Below, piece after piece: positions 32,445-40,732 of a stretch of DNA of 64,000 nt (within the stretch, counting starts at the first letter, position 1; every line of letters begins with the position of its first letter). The position numbers were made by a program, and so were the translations under genes. Below the pieces are notes generated by a model. The model was not told the DNA's origin. It searched no databases and was given only the letters and a program-made list of their open reading frames with translations. The DNA is from Rossellomorea aquimaris (GTDB lineage: Bacteria; Bacillota; Bacilli; Bacillales; Bacillaceae_B), in NCBI RefSeq assembly GCF_035590735.1, contig NZ_CP141595.1, positions 4,375,001-4,439,000 of the forward strand. The letters are read 5' to 3'.

Positions 32445-34088
32445 ATGTCTGTTTTTGAACTCTTAACCTCATTGACTCCTGTATTAGCCGCTCTTATTTT
32501 TCTTGTTATTTTGAGGTTACCAGCTTCTGTTGCGATGCCTGTCAGCTTCTTACTGACTGTCATTTTAAGTCTTGTATTCTGGAAAATCCCCCTGGTGCAG
32601 ATCGGTGCTGCCACAGTTGAGGGAATCATCATCGCTTTCACTATTCTTTGGATTGTTTTTGGAGCGATTCTGCTTTTGAATACTTTGCAGCACAGCGGTG
32701 CCATGGAAACCATTCGAAATGGATTTTCTATGATTTCCCCGGACCGCCGTGTGCAGGTCATTATAATCGCTTGGTTATTCGGCTCTTTTATTGAAGGTGC
32801 CGCTGGATTTGGAACGCCTGCTGCCCTGGCAGCACCATTACTTGTAGCGTTAGGGTTTCCGCCTCTCGCAGCCGTTTCTCTTGCTCTTATTGCGGATAGC
32901 AGTGCCGTATCATTCGGTGCGGTGGGTACTCCAGTTATGGTAGGGATCGATCAAGGATTGAGACAGGGAGGAAACCTTGCAGGTCAGGTGGAACAAGCGG
33001 TAGGGGCTCAATCAATGATAGATTATTTAAGCGGAGTAGCCAGTCGGGCTGTGAGTATCGATTTATTCATCGGTAGCTTGATTCCTCTCTTGCTTGTTGT
33101 GATGCTGACCCGTTTTTTCGGTCAAAATCACTCTTGGAAAGAAGGGCTCGTTCTGTGGAAGTTCTCCCTCTTTGCAGGTCTATCGTTTACATTACCTGCA
33201 TTACTCGTAGCCACCTTCTTGGGTCCGGAGTTTCCTTCTATCATTGGTGGATTAGTAGGGTTGATGATCATCATTCCTGCAGCGAAAAAAGGATTCTTAT
33301 TACCCGATAAGGCTTGGGACTTTGAAGTACAAGAAGAACGCAAGACCGAAGTTGTCCCTGACAAGAAAATGCCGATTTGGTTAGCTTGGTTTCCTTACTT
33401 GCTTGTCGCTGTCCTGTTGGTTTTAACGAGGTTGGATCTTCTTCCTGTTAAGGAATGGCTTAGAAGCGTGAAAGTGAGATGGAGCAATATTTTAGGAACA
33501 GACATTTCCACTCAGTTCGAGCCGCTTTACCTTCCTGGGACAATCTTTGTATTGGTCATGGTACTGACATTGATTATTCATAAAATGAGTAGACTTCAAA
33601 TCGAAGAGACGTTCCGACAATCTCTATTTACGATTAAAGGAAGCATCATTTCATTAATGGCTGCCGTTCCCATGGTAAGGATTTTCATTAATTCTGGTGT
33701 GAACGAAAGTGATTTAGTGAGTATGCCAATGGAACTGGCCACTTTAGTATCAGGATTAGCGGGTGAAGGATGGCCCTTTGTCGCTCCCCTTATCGGCGCA
33801 CTCGGCTCTTTTATCTCTGGGAGCGCCACGTTTAGTAACATGATGTTTTCCCTCTTTCAGTTTAGTGTAGCCGATCAAATCGGGGCAGACGAGCAAACTG
33901 TTTTATCCTTGCAGGTGCTGGGAGCCAATGCTGGCAATATGGTATGTGTCCTGAATGTAGTAGCTGCTGCTTCTGTTGTTCAGCTTAGCGGAAAAGAAGG
34001 GCAGATCATCCGGATAACCGTGGTCCCGATGTTACTTTATGTTCTGTTATCAGGAAGTATCGGGGCACTTGTTCTTTATTTCTTATAA
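32445..34088 (+). CDS. lctP: L-lactate permease
   Basis: About 547 residues from ATG 32445 (frames open from GTG 32436 and ATG 32439; AGGTG upstream fits 32445). Twelve or more membrane helices. LldP/LctP family stretches: FLVILRLPASVAMPVSF, GSFIEGAAGFGTPAALAAPL, LIADSSAVSFGAVGTPVMVG, and FISGSATFSNMMFSLFQ. It carries lactate across the membrane with protons. A Rex-type operator just upstream implies induction when NADH accumulates (low oxygen). No ldh gene is adjacent. Confidence 0.93.
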   Translation: MSVFELLTSLTPVLAALIFLVILRLPASVAMPVSFLLTVILSLVFWKIPLVQIGAATVEGIIIAFTILWIVFGAILLLNTLQHSGAMETIRNGFSMISPDRRVQVIIIAWLFGSFIEGAAGFGTPAALAAPLLVALGFPPLAAVSLALIADSSAVSFGAVGTPVMVGIDQGLRQGGNLAGQVEQAVGAQSMIDYLSGVASRAVSIDLFIGSLIPLLLVVMLTRFFGQNHSWKEGLVLWKFSLFAGLSFTLPALLVATFLGPEFPSIIGGLVGLMIIIPAAKKGFLLPDKAWDFEVQEERKTEVVPDKKMPIWLAWFPYLLVAVLLVLTRLDLLPVKEWLRSVKVRWSNILGTDISTQFEPLYLPGTIFVLVMVLTLIIHKMSRLQIEETFRQSLFTIKGSIISLMAAVPMVRIFINSGVNESDLVSMPMELATLVSGLAGEGWPFVAPLIGALGSFISGSATFSNMMFSLFQFSVADQIGADEQTVLSLQVLGANAGNMVCVLNVVAAASVVQLSGKEGQIIRITVVPMLLYVLLSGSIGALVLYFL

Positions 34089-34091
34089 AGA

Positions 34092-34130
34092 AAAAGGATG
34101 AACAAATGACCTCTCATTTGTTCATCCTCT
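34092..34130. terminator. Bidirectional terminator between lctP and the malY-like gene
   Basis: AGGATGAACAAATGA pairs perfectly with TCATTTGTTCATCCT between convergent genes. Confidence 0.9.
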
Positions 34131-34133
34131 GTT

Positions 34134-35312
34134 CTATTTCATGACGTTACGGTTGACCCTGTAATCCAGAATTGCCTCGTGGATCCTTCTTAATGCCAAA
34201 TCGATCCGCTCTTTCGGACAGGCAATATTCATTCTGACAAAGGTGTGCCCACTCTGACCAAATTTAAAGCCTTCATCAAATTTCACTTTGGCTTTCTCTA
34301 AGAAAAACGCACACAGCTCTTCACCTGCCATGCCTAATTCCGTGCAATCCATCCAAATGAGGTGAGTAGCCTGCGGGGTAATGCCTTTCAGCTCTGGAAG
34401 GTGTTGCTCTAAATAATTCAGTACATACTGTTTATTCTCTTCAAGCACCATTAATAGTTCATTGAGCCATGGTTCACCTTCCTCATAAGCCGCAATCGTT
34501 CCTTCTATCCCAAACACATTCGGTCTCATCAGACCATAGCCCGAAAGCTTTTCATTATACTTATCTCTCAAGTCTTTGTTCGGTATGAGAAGGATTGAGG
34601 TTTGAAGTCCCGCGATATTAAAGGTTTTACTTGGTGCCGCACATAGAATACTACGCTCTAATAAACTGTCATCCCCTTTAAACAGAGGAACGTGTTCATA
34701 TCCTTTGTACACCAGGTCTCCATGCATTTCATCGGAAATGATCCATAGGTCGTAGCGTTTAGCGATCGAACCAATCTTCATCAATTCTTCCTGCGTCCAT
34801 ACCCGTCCTACCGGATTATGAGGACTGCAAAGGATAAGAAGTTTCGTTCTGGGATGACGTGCCTTCTCTTCTAAATCGTCAAAATCAATCGAGTATACTC
34901 CATCCTCATAAAGCAACGTATTTTTCATAACCGAGCAACCATGGTTCTCGATCGTACTGTAAAAAGGATAATATACTGGATCTTGAATGATTACACCGTC
35001 CCCGGGCTCCGTTAAAACGGACAACAATACATTGATACCCGGAATGATTCCTGGGCTAAAGCTGATCCACTCTTTCTCTATTTCCATCTGGAAGCGCCTC
35101 TTCCACCATGAAATGACAGACTCGAAGTATCGATCACTAAATGTCGTATAACCATAGATGCCATGCTGAGCCTTTCGATTCATGGCTTCGACAATGGCAG
35201 GAGACACTTGAAAGTCCATGTCTGCAATGCACATAGGAATTACATCCTCCGCAGGAAACGACCATTTCACAGAGTGAGTGTTTGTTCTCTCGATGCAATC
35301 ATTCCAATTCAT
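34134..35312 (-). CDS. MalY/PatB family aminotransferase (cystathionine beta-lyase type)
   Basis: 392 residues. Class I/II PLP enzyme of the MalY/PatB group, members of which cleave cystathionine or other C-S bonds. Visible: PMCIADMDFQVSPAIVEAM, YGYTTFSDRYFESVISWW, ILCSPHNPVGRVWTQEEL, SDEMHGDLVY, and the PLP lysine in CAAPSKTFNIAGLQTS. C-terminal Arg region FVRMNIACP. ATG start. Monocistronic; converges on lctP. Confidence 0.9.
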   Translation of the reverse strand: MNWNDCIERTNTHSVKWSFPAEDVIPMCIADMDFQVSPAIVEAMNRKAQHGIYGYTTFSDRYFESVISWWKRRFQMEIEKEWISFSPGIIPGINVLLSVLTEPGDGVIIQDPVYYPFYSTIENHGCSVMKNTLLYEDGVYSIDFDDLEEKARHPRTKLLILCSPHNPVGRVWTQEELMKIGSIAKRYDLWIISDEMHGDLVYKGYEHVPLFKGDDSLLERSILCAAPSKTFNIAGLQTSILLIPNKDLRDKYNEKLSGYGLMRPNVFGIEGTIAAYEEGEPWLNELLMVLEENKQYVLNYLEQHLPELKGITPQATHLIWMDCTELGMAGEELCAFFLEKAKVKFDEGFKFGQSGHTFVRMNIACPKERIDLALRRIHEAILDYRVNRNVMK

Positions 35313-35452
35313 ATCCTAATACTCCTCTCACATATATCTGTCCTTACTTTATACCAGATTGAGGACGGGGTGAATACCTAATTTTAAAATAGGAATCCCC
35401 ATACTCCTTGTTAAGTTAGATCGGCGTCATGTCCAGATGCTTAATATATCCA

Positions 35453-36151
35453 CTACTTTTCAACGATTTTCCCTTCCTTCGCTCTTCTATCGATATGCTT
35501 CAAACCTTCTCGCTTGCTTAAAGGTGCAAGCTTTTCTGATTGGATGAATTGCTGAACCGCTTCCGGCTCTGTCTTTGAATACTCCCGGAGCGCCCAGCCG
35601 ATTGCCTTCTGAATAAAAAATTCCTTTGATTCATTATGCAGTAATATGTATCTGAACAGGCGTCCCCGGTCTGTCTTTTCTTTGTACTTCAATTGATGCA
35701 AAATGGAGATCCGATTCAACCACATATGATCTGAATGAATCCATTTCTCTAAGTATGCGTCATCTTCTTCGGTTTGATAGATTTTCCCTACGTGATTAGG
35801 AGCAATATGATCGATGGTATCCCACCAGGATTTATCTGTGATTATTTCTTCCAAAAATGGCAGGTGGTCTTTCGTTAAATATCTGGATTGTTTATCCAGA
35901 AGAGAAAGAGCGATATACTGACACTCCCTTTGCGGTTCAGACCAAAGGGAACGAACAATGTCAGGCAATTCTTCAACCGGTGGTTTACCATGTTCCTTCA
36001 GAAAGCCCCTTAGTATAACCGTACGTTCCGGGTTCCTGATGCCAAAGAACTGAAATTGGTTTCTCATATACGCTTCCATAGCTTCCCGATTTTCACTATT
36101 TTGATGTTTTTTTAACAGAGTAACGAGCTTTTCTGAATAATCATGACTCAT
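35453..36151 (-). CDS. DNA alkylation repair protein, AlkD-like
   Basis: 232 residues from ATG 36151, chosen for AAAGGGGG just upstream; the frame extends 19 codons further. HEAT-repeat glycosylase family that removes bulky or cationic alkylated bases. Recognisable: NQFQFFGIRNPERTVILR, ITDKSWWDTIDHIAPNHVGK with the catalytic-region Trp and Asp, SDHMWLNRISILHQLKYK, and IGWALREYSKTEPEAVQQFI. Monocistronic or followed by none. Confidence 0.88.
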   Translation of the reverse strand: MSHDYSEKLVTLLKKHQNSENREAMEAYMRNQFQFFGIRNPERTVILRGFLKEHGKPPVEELPDIVRSLWSEPQRECQYIALSLLDKQSRYLTKDHLPFLEEIITDKSWWDTIDHIAPNHVGKIYQTEEDDAYLEKWIHSDHMWLNRISILHQLKYKEKTDRGRLFRYILLHNESKEFFIQKAIGWALREYSKTEPEAVQQFIQSEKLAPLSKREGLKHIDRRAKEGKIVEK

Positions 36152-36227
36152 CTGATTTTTCCCCCTTTGAATTTCGTCCTTCGCATTCAAAACAACTGCT
36201 TTTTCCATTCTCCTCTTGCACGCCGTT

Positions 36228-36262
36228 AAAAAAGCCGTCTAAACAATATAGCGGCTTCTGAC
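36228..36262 (-). terminator. Terminator of the DinB-like gene
   Basis: Minus strand AGCCGC-tatattgtttaga-CGGCTT then TTTTAACG. Confidence 0.8.
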
Positions 36263-36289
36263 AGAGGTAGCAGTAGTCGACTAGTTCCC

Positions 36290-36757
36290 TCATTCTTTTA
36301 AAGTCTCCTTATCACGCAAATAGTAAATATAATCAGTGGAAGCACCCTTTTCTCCTAATTGCCAAAGCATAGCCGTAATGTTTCCTCTGTGATACGTTCC
36401 GTGGTTCACTATGTGAAAAAGTATCTCTTCTGTTGTGATTTGATATGCTTCCCCTATTGAAGTTTCATACGAAATGGTATGATTTTCATGCTTCCAGGCT
36501 GCCATTTCCTTATGTAAGCTTTGAAAATACGTGTGGCACTCTGAAACAGATGAAAACGTATCGACCTCTACCGGTTTTTCCTCTTGACGCAGTCGCGAAA
36601 ACCATAGTGCATCTACCTCATACAGATGATGGAGTGTTCTTTCTACGGAAGGAAACACACTTTGGATTTCCTTATGAAAAATTTCATGCGGTAACGATTG
36701 TAAATAAGATAATAGCTTGTTCGTTGCCCATATATGATAATCGAGCTTGTTTTCCAT
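36290..36757 (-). CDS. DinB family protein
   Basis: 155 residues. Four-helix-bundle metalloprotein of the DinB/YfiT superfamily. Putative metal histidines: LHHLYEVDALWF, IVNHGTYHRGNITAMLWQLG (two His). It begins LDYHIWATNKLLSYLQSLP, the typical first helix. Members include bacillithiol transferases and proteins of unknown activity; the latter is all that can be said here. ATG start with GGAGATG upstream. Confidence 0.85.
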   Translation of the reverse strand: MENKLDYHIWATNKLLSYLQSLPHEIFHKEIQSVFPSVERTLHHLYEVDALWFSRLRQEEKPVEVDTFSSVSECHTYFQSLHKEMAAWKHENHTISYETSIGEAYQITTEEILFHIVNHGTYHRGNITAMLWQLGEKGASTDYIYYLRDKETLKE

Positions 36758-36830
36758 TTAAAACATCTCCTGTCACTCAGCTTTATTCCAACTTCTTTCT
36801 TTTGTGGGGAAATACCTCTTTTAAACAAAG

Positions 36831-37050
36831 GCTCTTTTCGCAAAGATTGTTGTTTTTTAACGTAAGCTCTGTTAGGCTCTGTCAATTAGTGTGTGCTTAA
36901 TGGAGAGGGGAACTGCTCCGCTTGCAGCTAACGTTCGGCCGAGCCGCCGAACGGGGTCTCGGCACGACCGTACTTCCGCAGGAGTCTTCACAGTTCCCCT
37001 CTCCTTCTTTAAAAATATTTCGTGACAGAGCTTAAAAGTGACAGAACAAT
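36831..37050 (+). repeat. MITE-like palindromic repeat, copy 4 (long form)
   Basis: Same element as 26740-26962: TTTTCGCAAAGATTGTTGTT at the left, GTCAATTAGTGTGTGCT, GAGGGGAACTGCTCCGC core with AACGTTCGGCCGAGCCGCCG, GGTCTCGGCACGACCG, ACTTCCGCAGGAGTC, CAGTTCCCCTC, GTGACAGAGCTTAAAAGTGA and final AACAAT. AAGCTCTGT is duplicated at its left side. The surrounding 36758-37197 holds nothing else I can support. Confidence 0.75.
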
Positions 37051-37197
37051 TTTGAGTAAAAGCGGACTACCGCTCTCGTTACAAGAGGTCAATTACCGTG
37101 GCAGCATTGCATGATTCGTTTGAAAGATATAAGCAAGTGCCTGGAGCGGAAAAAACGGTCCATGTTTCAAACTGACTTTACGAATAGAGCCAAGCAA

Positions 37198-37244
37198 TAA
37201 AAAAGAAACAACCCTCAGCTAGCTAAAGGATTGTTTCTTTTTGT
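37198..37244 (-). terminator. Terminator overlapping the end of the yczE-like gene
   Basis: AAAGAAACAA pairs with TTGTTTCTTT; the right arm on the plus strand lies inside the last codons. T-run follows on the minus strand. Confidence 0.8.
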
Positions 37245-37859
37245 CATTTGTCTCATAAGTAGAAAGTGAAGAAGCTTTTTACTTTGAGGTAATGAAAATC
37301 CGACGATGGAACCGAGTCCCAGTGCGATAATGACCGTCCCAATCCCGACAGGACCACCAAGTAACCAGCCGAAGAAGAACACTATGATCTCCATCCCATT
37401 CCGTACCCACTGAACTTTCCAGCCCGTCTTTTCAACTACGAGCAGCATCAAACTGTCACGGGGTCCTGCCCCCAAGTCAGCTGACACATATAGTCCGATT
37501 CCGTACCCGATCACCACAATCCCAATAGCAAACACAATCGACTGTGCCAATAACGATTGAGGATCAGGAAGTACGTAATTAAATATATCTATGAAAATAC
37601 CGATTAACAACATATTTATAAAGGCTCCGACTTTAGGAAATGACTTCGTACCAATCCCTGTCACAAACAAGATAACAAAGCCAGCAATAATGGACCATGT
37701 ACCAATCGTAAGTCCGAGCTGTTTGAATAACCCATAATGAAACACATCCCAAGGTCCGATTCCAAGGTCTTTCCCTTTAATCGTCAAGCTTATGCCAAAC
37801 GCAAGTACAAGGAGACCTGTAAAGAAGAACGACCAACGTAAAACTAATTCTCTATTCAT
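37215..37859 (-). CDS. YczE/YitT-type membrane protein
   Basis: 214 residues, five membrane helices. It matches the YczE family: FFTGLLVLAFGISLTIKGKD, LGIGPWDVFHYGLFKQLGL, INMLLIGIFIDIFNYVLP, and GLYVSADLGAGPRDSLML. Function unknown; B. subtilis YczE affects bacillomycin/surfactin-type production in relatives. ATG start behind AAGGGATTTTC. Confidence 0.85.
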   Translation of the reverse strand: MNRELVLRWSFFFTGLLVLAFGISLTIKGKDLGIGPWDVFHYGLFKQLGLTIGTWSIIAGFVILFVTGIGTKSFPKVGAFINMLLIGIFIDIFNYVLPDPQSLLAQSIVFAIGIVVIGYGIGLYVSADLGAGPRDSLMLLVVEKTGWKVQWVRNGMEIIVFFFGWLLGGPVGIGTVIIALGLGSIVGFSLPQSKKLLHFLLMRQMTKRNNPLAS

Positions 37860-38021
37860 GAAAATCCCTTCCTACACCATAGTCATTTCATTTAATACCC
37901 GGATAACTGTATCACAGAATACTAAACAAAAAAATTTCATAAAACCTATGGGGTTGGTGGGGATAAGTCACTGTTGAAAATTCCGTATAGCACATCCTTC
38001 TTTTTTACATTTTTTGTTAAA

Positions 38022-38120
38022 CGGCCGGATTATTTGTGATTTCGGCCGGATTATCACTGAAAACGGCTGGTTTTATGACAATTCCCGCCGGATTATCACG
38101 AAAAACGGCTGGATTCACTA
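38022..38120 (+). repeat. Five imperfect ~21-bp tandem repeats
   Basis: Units begin at about 38022, 38043, 38064, 38086 and 38106 with CGGCCGGATTATCACTGAAAA or variants (CGGCTGG-, CGCCGG-). No spacers differ from repeats, no associated genes. It lies in the 417-base gap 37860-38276, which otherwise holds nothing recognised. Confidence 0.75.
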
Positions 38121-38276
38121 AGTTCGCGCTTCGAAAAAATTAAATGACACTCTAAATCCTTATTGTTCATTGATAAATCAATAGAAACTAATGAATTTCT
38201 TTTAATCCTCAGTAGTTTCCAAGCTGAAAAAGTATATTTCTCCATGAAATCAGCTCAACTCATCAAAGAAATTCCT

Positions 38277-38642
38277 CTACCCTTCCACCAACAACTCAAC
38301 GATTTCCCCGTCAGGTCCGAAGAAAAAGACCGCTTTCCAGCCATTTTCAAGAACAACGGGGCCCTCAACAGGTACTAACCCTTTCTCCTTTAATAGACCA
38401 ATCTCCGTTTCCAGATCGGTGACTGCCAAGGCTAAATGAAGAAATATCCTTTTTAAGCCGTTATCCTCCCCAGGCTCTTCGATGAGCTCCAATCGACAAT
38501 CATTTTTTTTCATAAATAGTATTTTCTCACTACCCCATTCGAAATACGTTTCCTCTTCAAACCCAAAATAAGATTGATAGAATTGCTTCGACCGCATTAA
38601 GCTCTTTACATTCATCCCAATATGATGAAGTCTCATATCCAT
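38277..38642 (-). CDS. VOC family (glyoxalase-fold) protein
   Basis: 121 residues, one glyoxalase/bleomycin-resistance fold made of two beta-alpha-beta3 modules. Begins MRLHHIGMNVKSLMRSKQFY, with metal-ligand His at residue ~5, then FLHLALAVTDLE and FFGPDGEIVELLV with the terminal Glu ligand. Substrate unknown. It lies 5 bases after the QueA-like gene and is probably in the same operon with the SDR gene. Confidence 0.85.
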   Translation of the reverse strand: MDMRLHHIGMNVKSLMRSKQFYQSYFGFEEETYFEWGSEKILFMKKNDCRLELIEEPGEDNGLKRIFLHLALAVTDLETEIGLLKEKGLVPVEGPVVLENGWKAVFFFGPDGEIVELLVEG

Positions 38643-38647
38643 TCTCC

Positions 38648-39667
38648 TTACAAAATTACATTCATATCACCAAACTCATGCCATTTATAGTTTTTTAACA
38701 ATGCAGTTTGATAAGCGTTCATTAATTTTCCCTCTGTAATAAAAGCCTTTAAGAGATCCAGATGGCTCGCTTCCGGTTCATGCAGTCCCGTAATGAGACC
38801 ATCTACGAGTTGGAGAGGGGTATCTCCCGATATATATAAGCTTGTTACCCCTTCAGAAGGCTTTAGCTGTCCATGTTGCGTCATGATGGTCTCAAGGGCT
38901 CGAACGACTGTAGTGCCCACTGCAATGACCTGCTTACCACTATTCTTTGCCTTGAGGATTTTGTTCACTGTCAATGAGCCTACATGGTACTCTTCAGGAT
39001 GATTTTTTGGTGCTGGCCAGCGATCATCTCCGTAATAGCTCAAGCCTGCGTGAAGCTGTATGAACACGATTTCAATCCCTTTCTGCTTCAAAGATTGTAT
39101 CAGCTTCCAAGAAAAGGCCCTTCCGGCAGATGTCATTTCTACAGACCCCGGGACAGATCCATACACGGTTTGATAACAATCAAGTGGCCAGGGGGAATCA
39201 ATATATTCATAACGGATCGGCTCTCCGTTTCTGTAAATAAAATCAAAAAGCTCAACACCACTCCTGTTGAATTTTAATTGCACCAGTGGTTTTTCACTTC
39301 CTACACCCACCATGTTCGCCCGGACCCCATTTGTAAAACAAATGGGGTCCCCCGCTTGATAGAAATCTCCTATAATAAGCACATCCCAACAGTCCTCTTC
39401 TATTTTTCTGGATAAACGAACTTCTAGATGCCTGTTTCCTTGCTTCCCTGTGAGTGATGCAGGAATGGTCCTGCTGTTGTTTAAAACAAGTACGTCCCCC
39501 TTATTTAAGAACTCGGGTAACTGCTTGAATTGGGTATGATCACATTTCCCGGTCTCCCGGTTCAACACCATCAGTTTTACTTCGTCTCTCTCAAATCCTT
39601 GATGCTCAATGGGCGTCGATGCGTTTAAATGGGAAGGGATATCAAATGTCTTAGCCAGTTCATTCAT
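38648..39667 (-). CDS. QueA-like S-adenosylmethionine:tRNA ribosyltransferase-isomerase paralogue
   Basis: 339 residues from ATG 39667 with GGAGAGGAG upstream; this start overlaps the preceding SDR gene by 8 bases. Resembles QueA, which makes epoxyqueuosine on tRNA: ELPEFLNKGDVLVLNNSRTI, VPGSVEMTSAGRAFS, IQLHAGLSYYGDD, TVVRALET, and SLYISGDTP. It diverges from standard QueA (the usual HVGLGTF-P and MHSE stretches are altered to HAGLSYY and EEYHVG), and it is next to SDR and VOC genes rather than tgt. Either a second, specialised QueA or a related enzyme with another substrate. Confidence 0.8.
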   Translation of the reverse strand: MNELAKTFDIPSHLNASTPIEHQGFERDEVKLMVLNRETGKCDHTQFKQLPEFLNKGDVLVLNNSRTIPASLTGKQGNRHLEVRLSRKIEEDCWDVLIIGDFYQAGDPICFTNGVRANMVGVGSEKPLVQLKFNRSGVELFDFIYRNGEPIRYEYIDSPWPLDCYQTVYGSVPGSVEMTSAGRAFSWKLIQSLKQKGIEIVFIQLHAGLSYYGDDRWPAPKNHPEEYHVGSLTVNKILKAKNSGKQVIAVGTTVVRALETIMTQHGQLKPSEGVTSLYISGDTPLQLVDGLITGLHEPEASHLDLLKAFITEGKLMNAYQTALLKNYKWHEFGDMNVIL

Positions 39668-40400
39668 TCTCCTCTCCTCGATTCCACTGAAATTCTTGTG
39701 CTTCAAACCGATTCCCATTCTCGTTTTGTGAAGCGTCGGAAGCTAGATATAAAAAGACATCAAGATGATCATGGGGACCCGCAAGTGGATAATCACATTC
39801 CGGGACAGCCTTGTCGTGCATGTCCGTATCCATTTCCCCAGGATCGACCATATTCACCCGTATCCCTGTATCACTCAGCTCGTCGGCCCATGTTTGAGTC
39901 AATCCTTCGACGGCAAATTTTGAAATCCCGTATGCCCCCCACTCAGCAAATCCTGTTTTACCCGCTTCTGACGTTAAGTTAATGATTGAACCTTTCCCCC
40001 TGCTGATCATTCCGGGAAGGACTCTTTTCGTTACTAAAAATGGGTTCAATGCATTGACTTTTAACACCTCAAGGAATTCTTCTTCAGGGTAATCTGCCAG
40101 CAAACGCGGGCCCGGGCCAAATACGGATGCATTGTTAAAAAGAACATCGACTCCCCCCAACACTTCCCCCGTGACAGAAACAAAACGGTCTACATCCCGG
40201 GAATCAGAAACGTCGGCTTCCAAAGCTACCACCTCTGCCCCTAACGCCTTCAATTCTTTCTCAACCTCCAGAAGGGGCCCACCTGTTCTTGCACAGATCG
40301 CAAGCTTTGCTCCTTCCTTCGCACATTGTAAGGCGAGGGCCCTTCCCAACCCTTTTGAAGCTCCTGTTATCATGACTACTTTATTTCTCAACATTTTCAT
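39660..40400 (-). CDS. Short-chain dehydrogenase/reductase
   Basis: 246 residues. TGASKGLGRALA cofactor motif, LFNNASVFGPGP, catalytic Ser in INLTSEAG and YGISKFA. NADP(H) is suggested by ARTGG after the second strand. GEMDTDM replaces the common PG--DTDM loop. Translationally coupled to the QueA-like gene (AATGAATGA overlap). Substrate unknown. Confidence 0.87.
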   Translation of the reverse strand: MKMLRNKVVMITGASKGLGRALALQCAKEGAKLAICARTGGPLLEVEKELKALGAEVVALEADVSDSRDVDRFVSVTGEVLGGVDVLFNNASVFGPGPRLLADYPEEEFLEVLKVNALNPFLVTKRVLPGMISRGKGSIINLTSEAGKTGFAEWGAYGISKFAVEGLTQTWADELSDTGIRVNMVDPGEMDTDMHDKAVPECDYPLAGPHDHLDVFLYLASDASQNENGNRFEAQEFQWNRGEENE

Positions 40401-40534
40401 TTCCCCTTTCCTAACTCTTATTACTAACAGTTTATGAAAAATCCCCCTTCAAAAAATCGTCTAAATGGGGCCGGGGAGAATAGAAAATTAGATGTAACAG
40501 ACTATCAGCCTTTTGATGTAGTTTTATAAAAACA

Positions 40535-40568
40535 CGAACATTAACACTAGAAATATTTTTTATATTCG
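40535..40568. promoter_or_regulatory. Paired PurR boxes at the folD promoter
   Basis: AACACGAACATT and, inverted, AACACGAATATA; the CGAA/TTCG cores are 26 bases apart, close to the known N24 arrangement of PurR control sites. TATAAT (40572-40577) follows immediately. folD belongs to the PurR regulon in B. subtilis. Confidence 0.6.
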
Positions 40569-40593
40569 TGTTATAATCAAATTGAAAATAAAT

Positions 40594-40712
40594 AGAGCAG
40601 TGACTGGCGAAAATGTGGAATCAACCACAAGGGAGCTGCGAATCTAATAAAACATGAGCCATTAGCCGTTCGCCTGGGCAGGAGGCAAGGGGATACCCTT
40701 GTCTTCTTTTAC
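40594..40712 (+). ncRNA. ZTP/ZMP riboswitch (pfl RNA) with terminator, upstream of folD
   Basis: Contains the pfl-motif landmarks in order: GTGACTGGCGAA, a GTGG...CCAC hairpin, GGGAGCTGCG, and the conserved CGCCTGGGCA. It ends with CAAGGG-gata-CCCTTG plus TCTTCTTTT, a terminator that overlaps the expression platform. The class senses ZTP or ZMP, which accumulate when 10-formyl-tetrahydrofolate is short, and turns on folate genes such as folD. Confidence 0.9.
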
Positions 40713-40732
40713 TATAATCAGGAGGGATTGCA

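Noticed and set aside
38022..38120. Possible CRISPR array
   Set aside because: Repeats are adjacent without unique spacers, are imperfect, and no cas genes are present.
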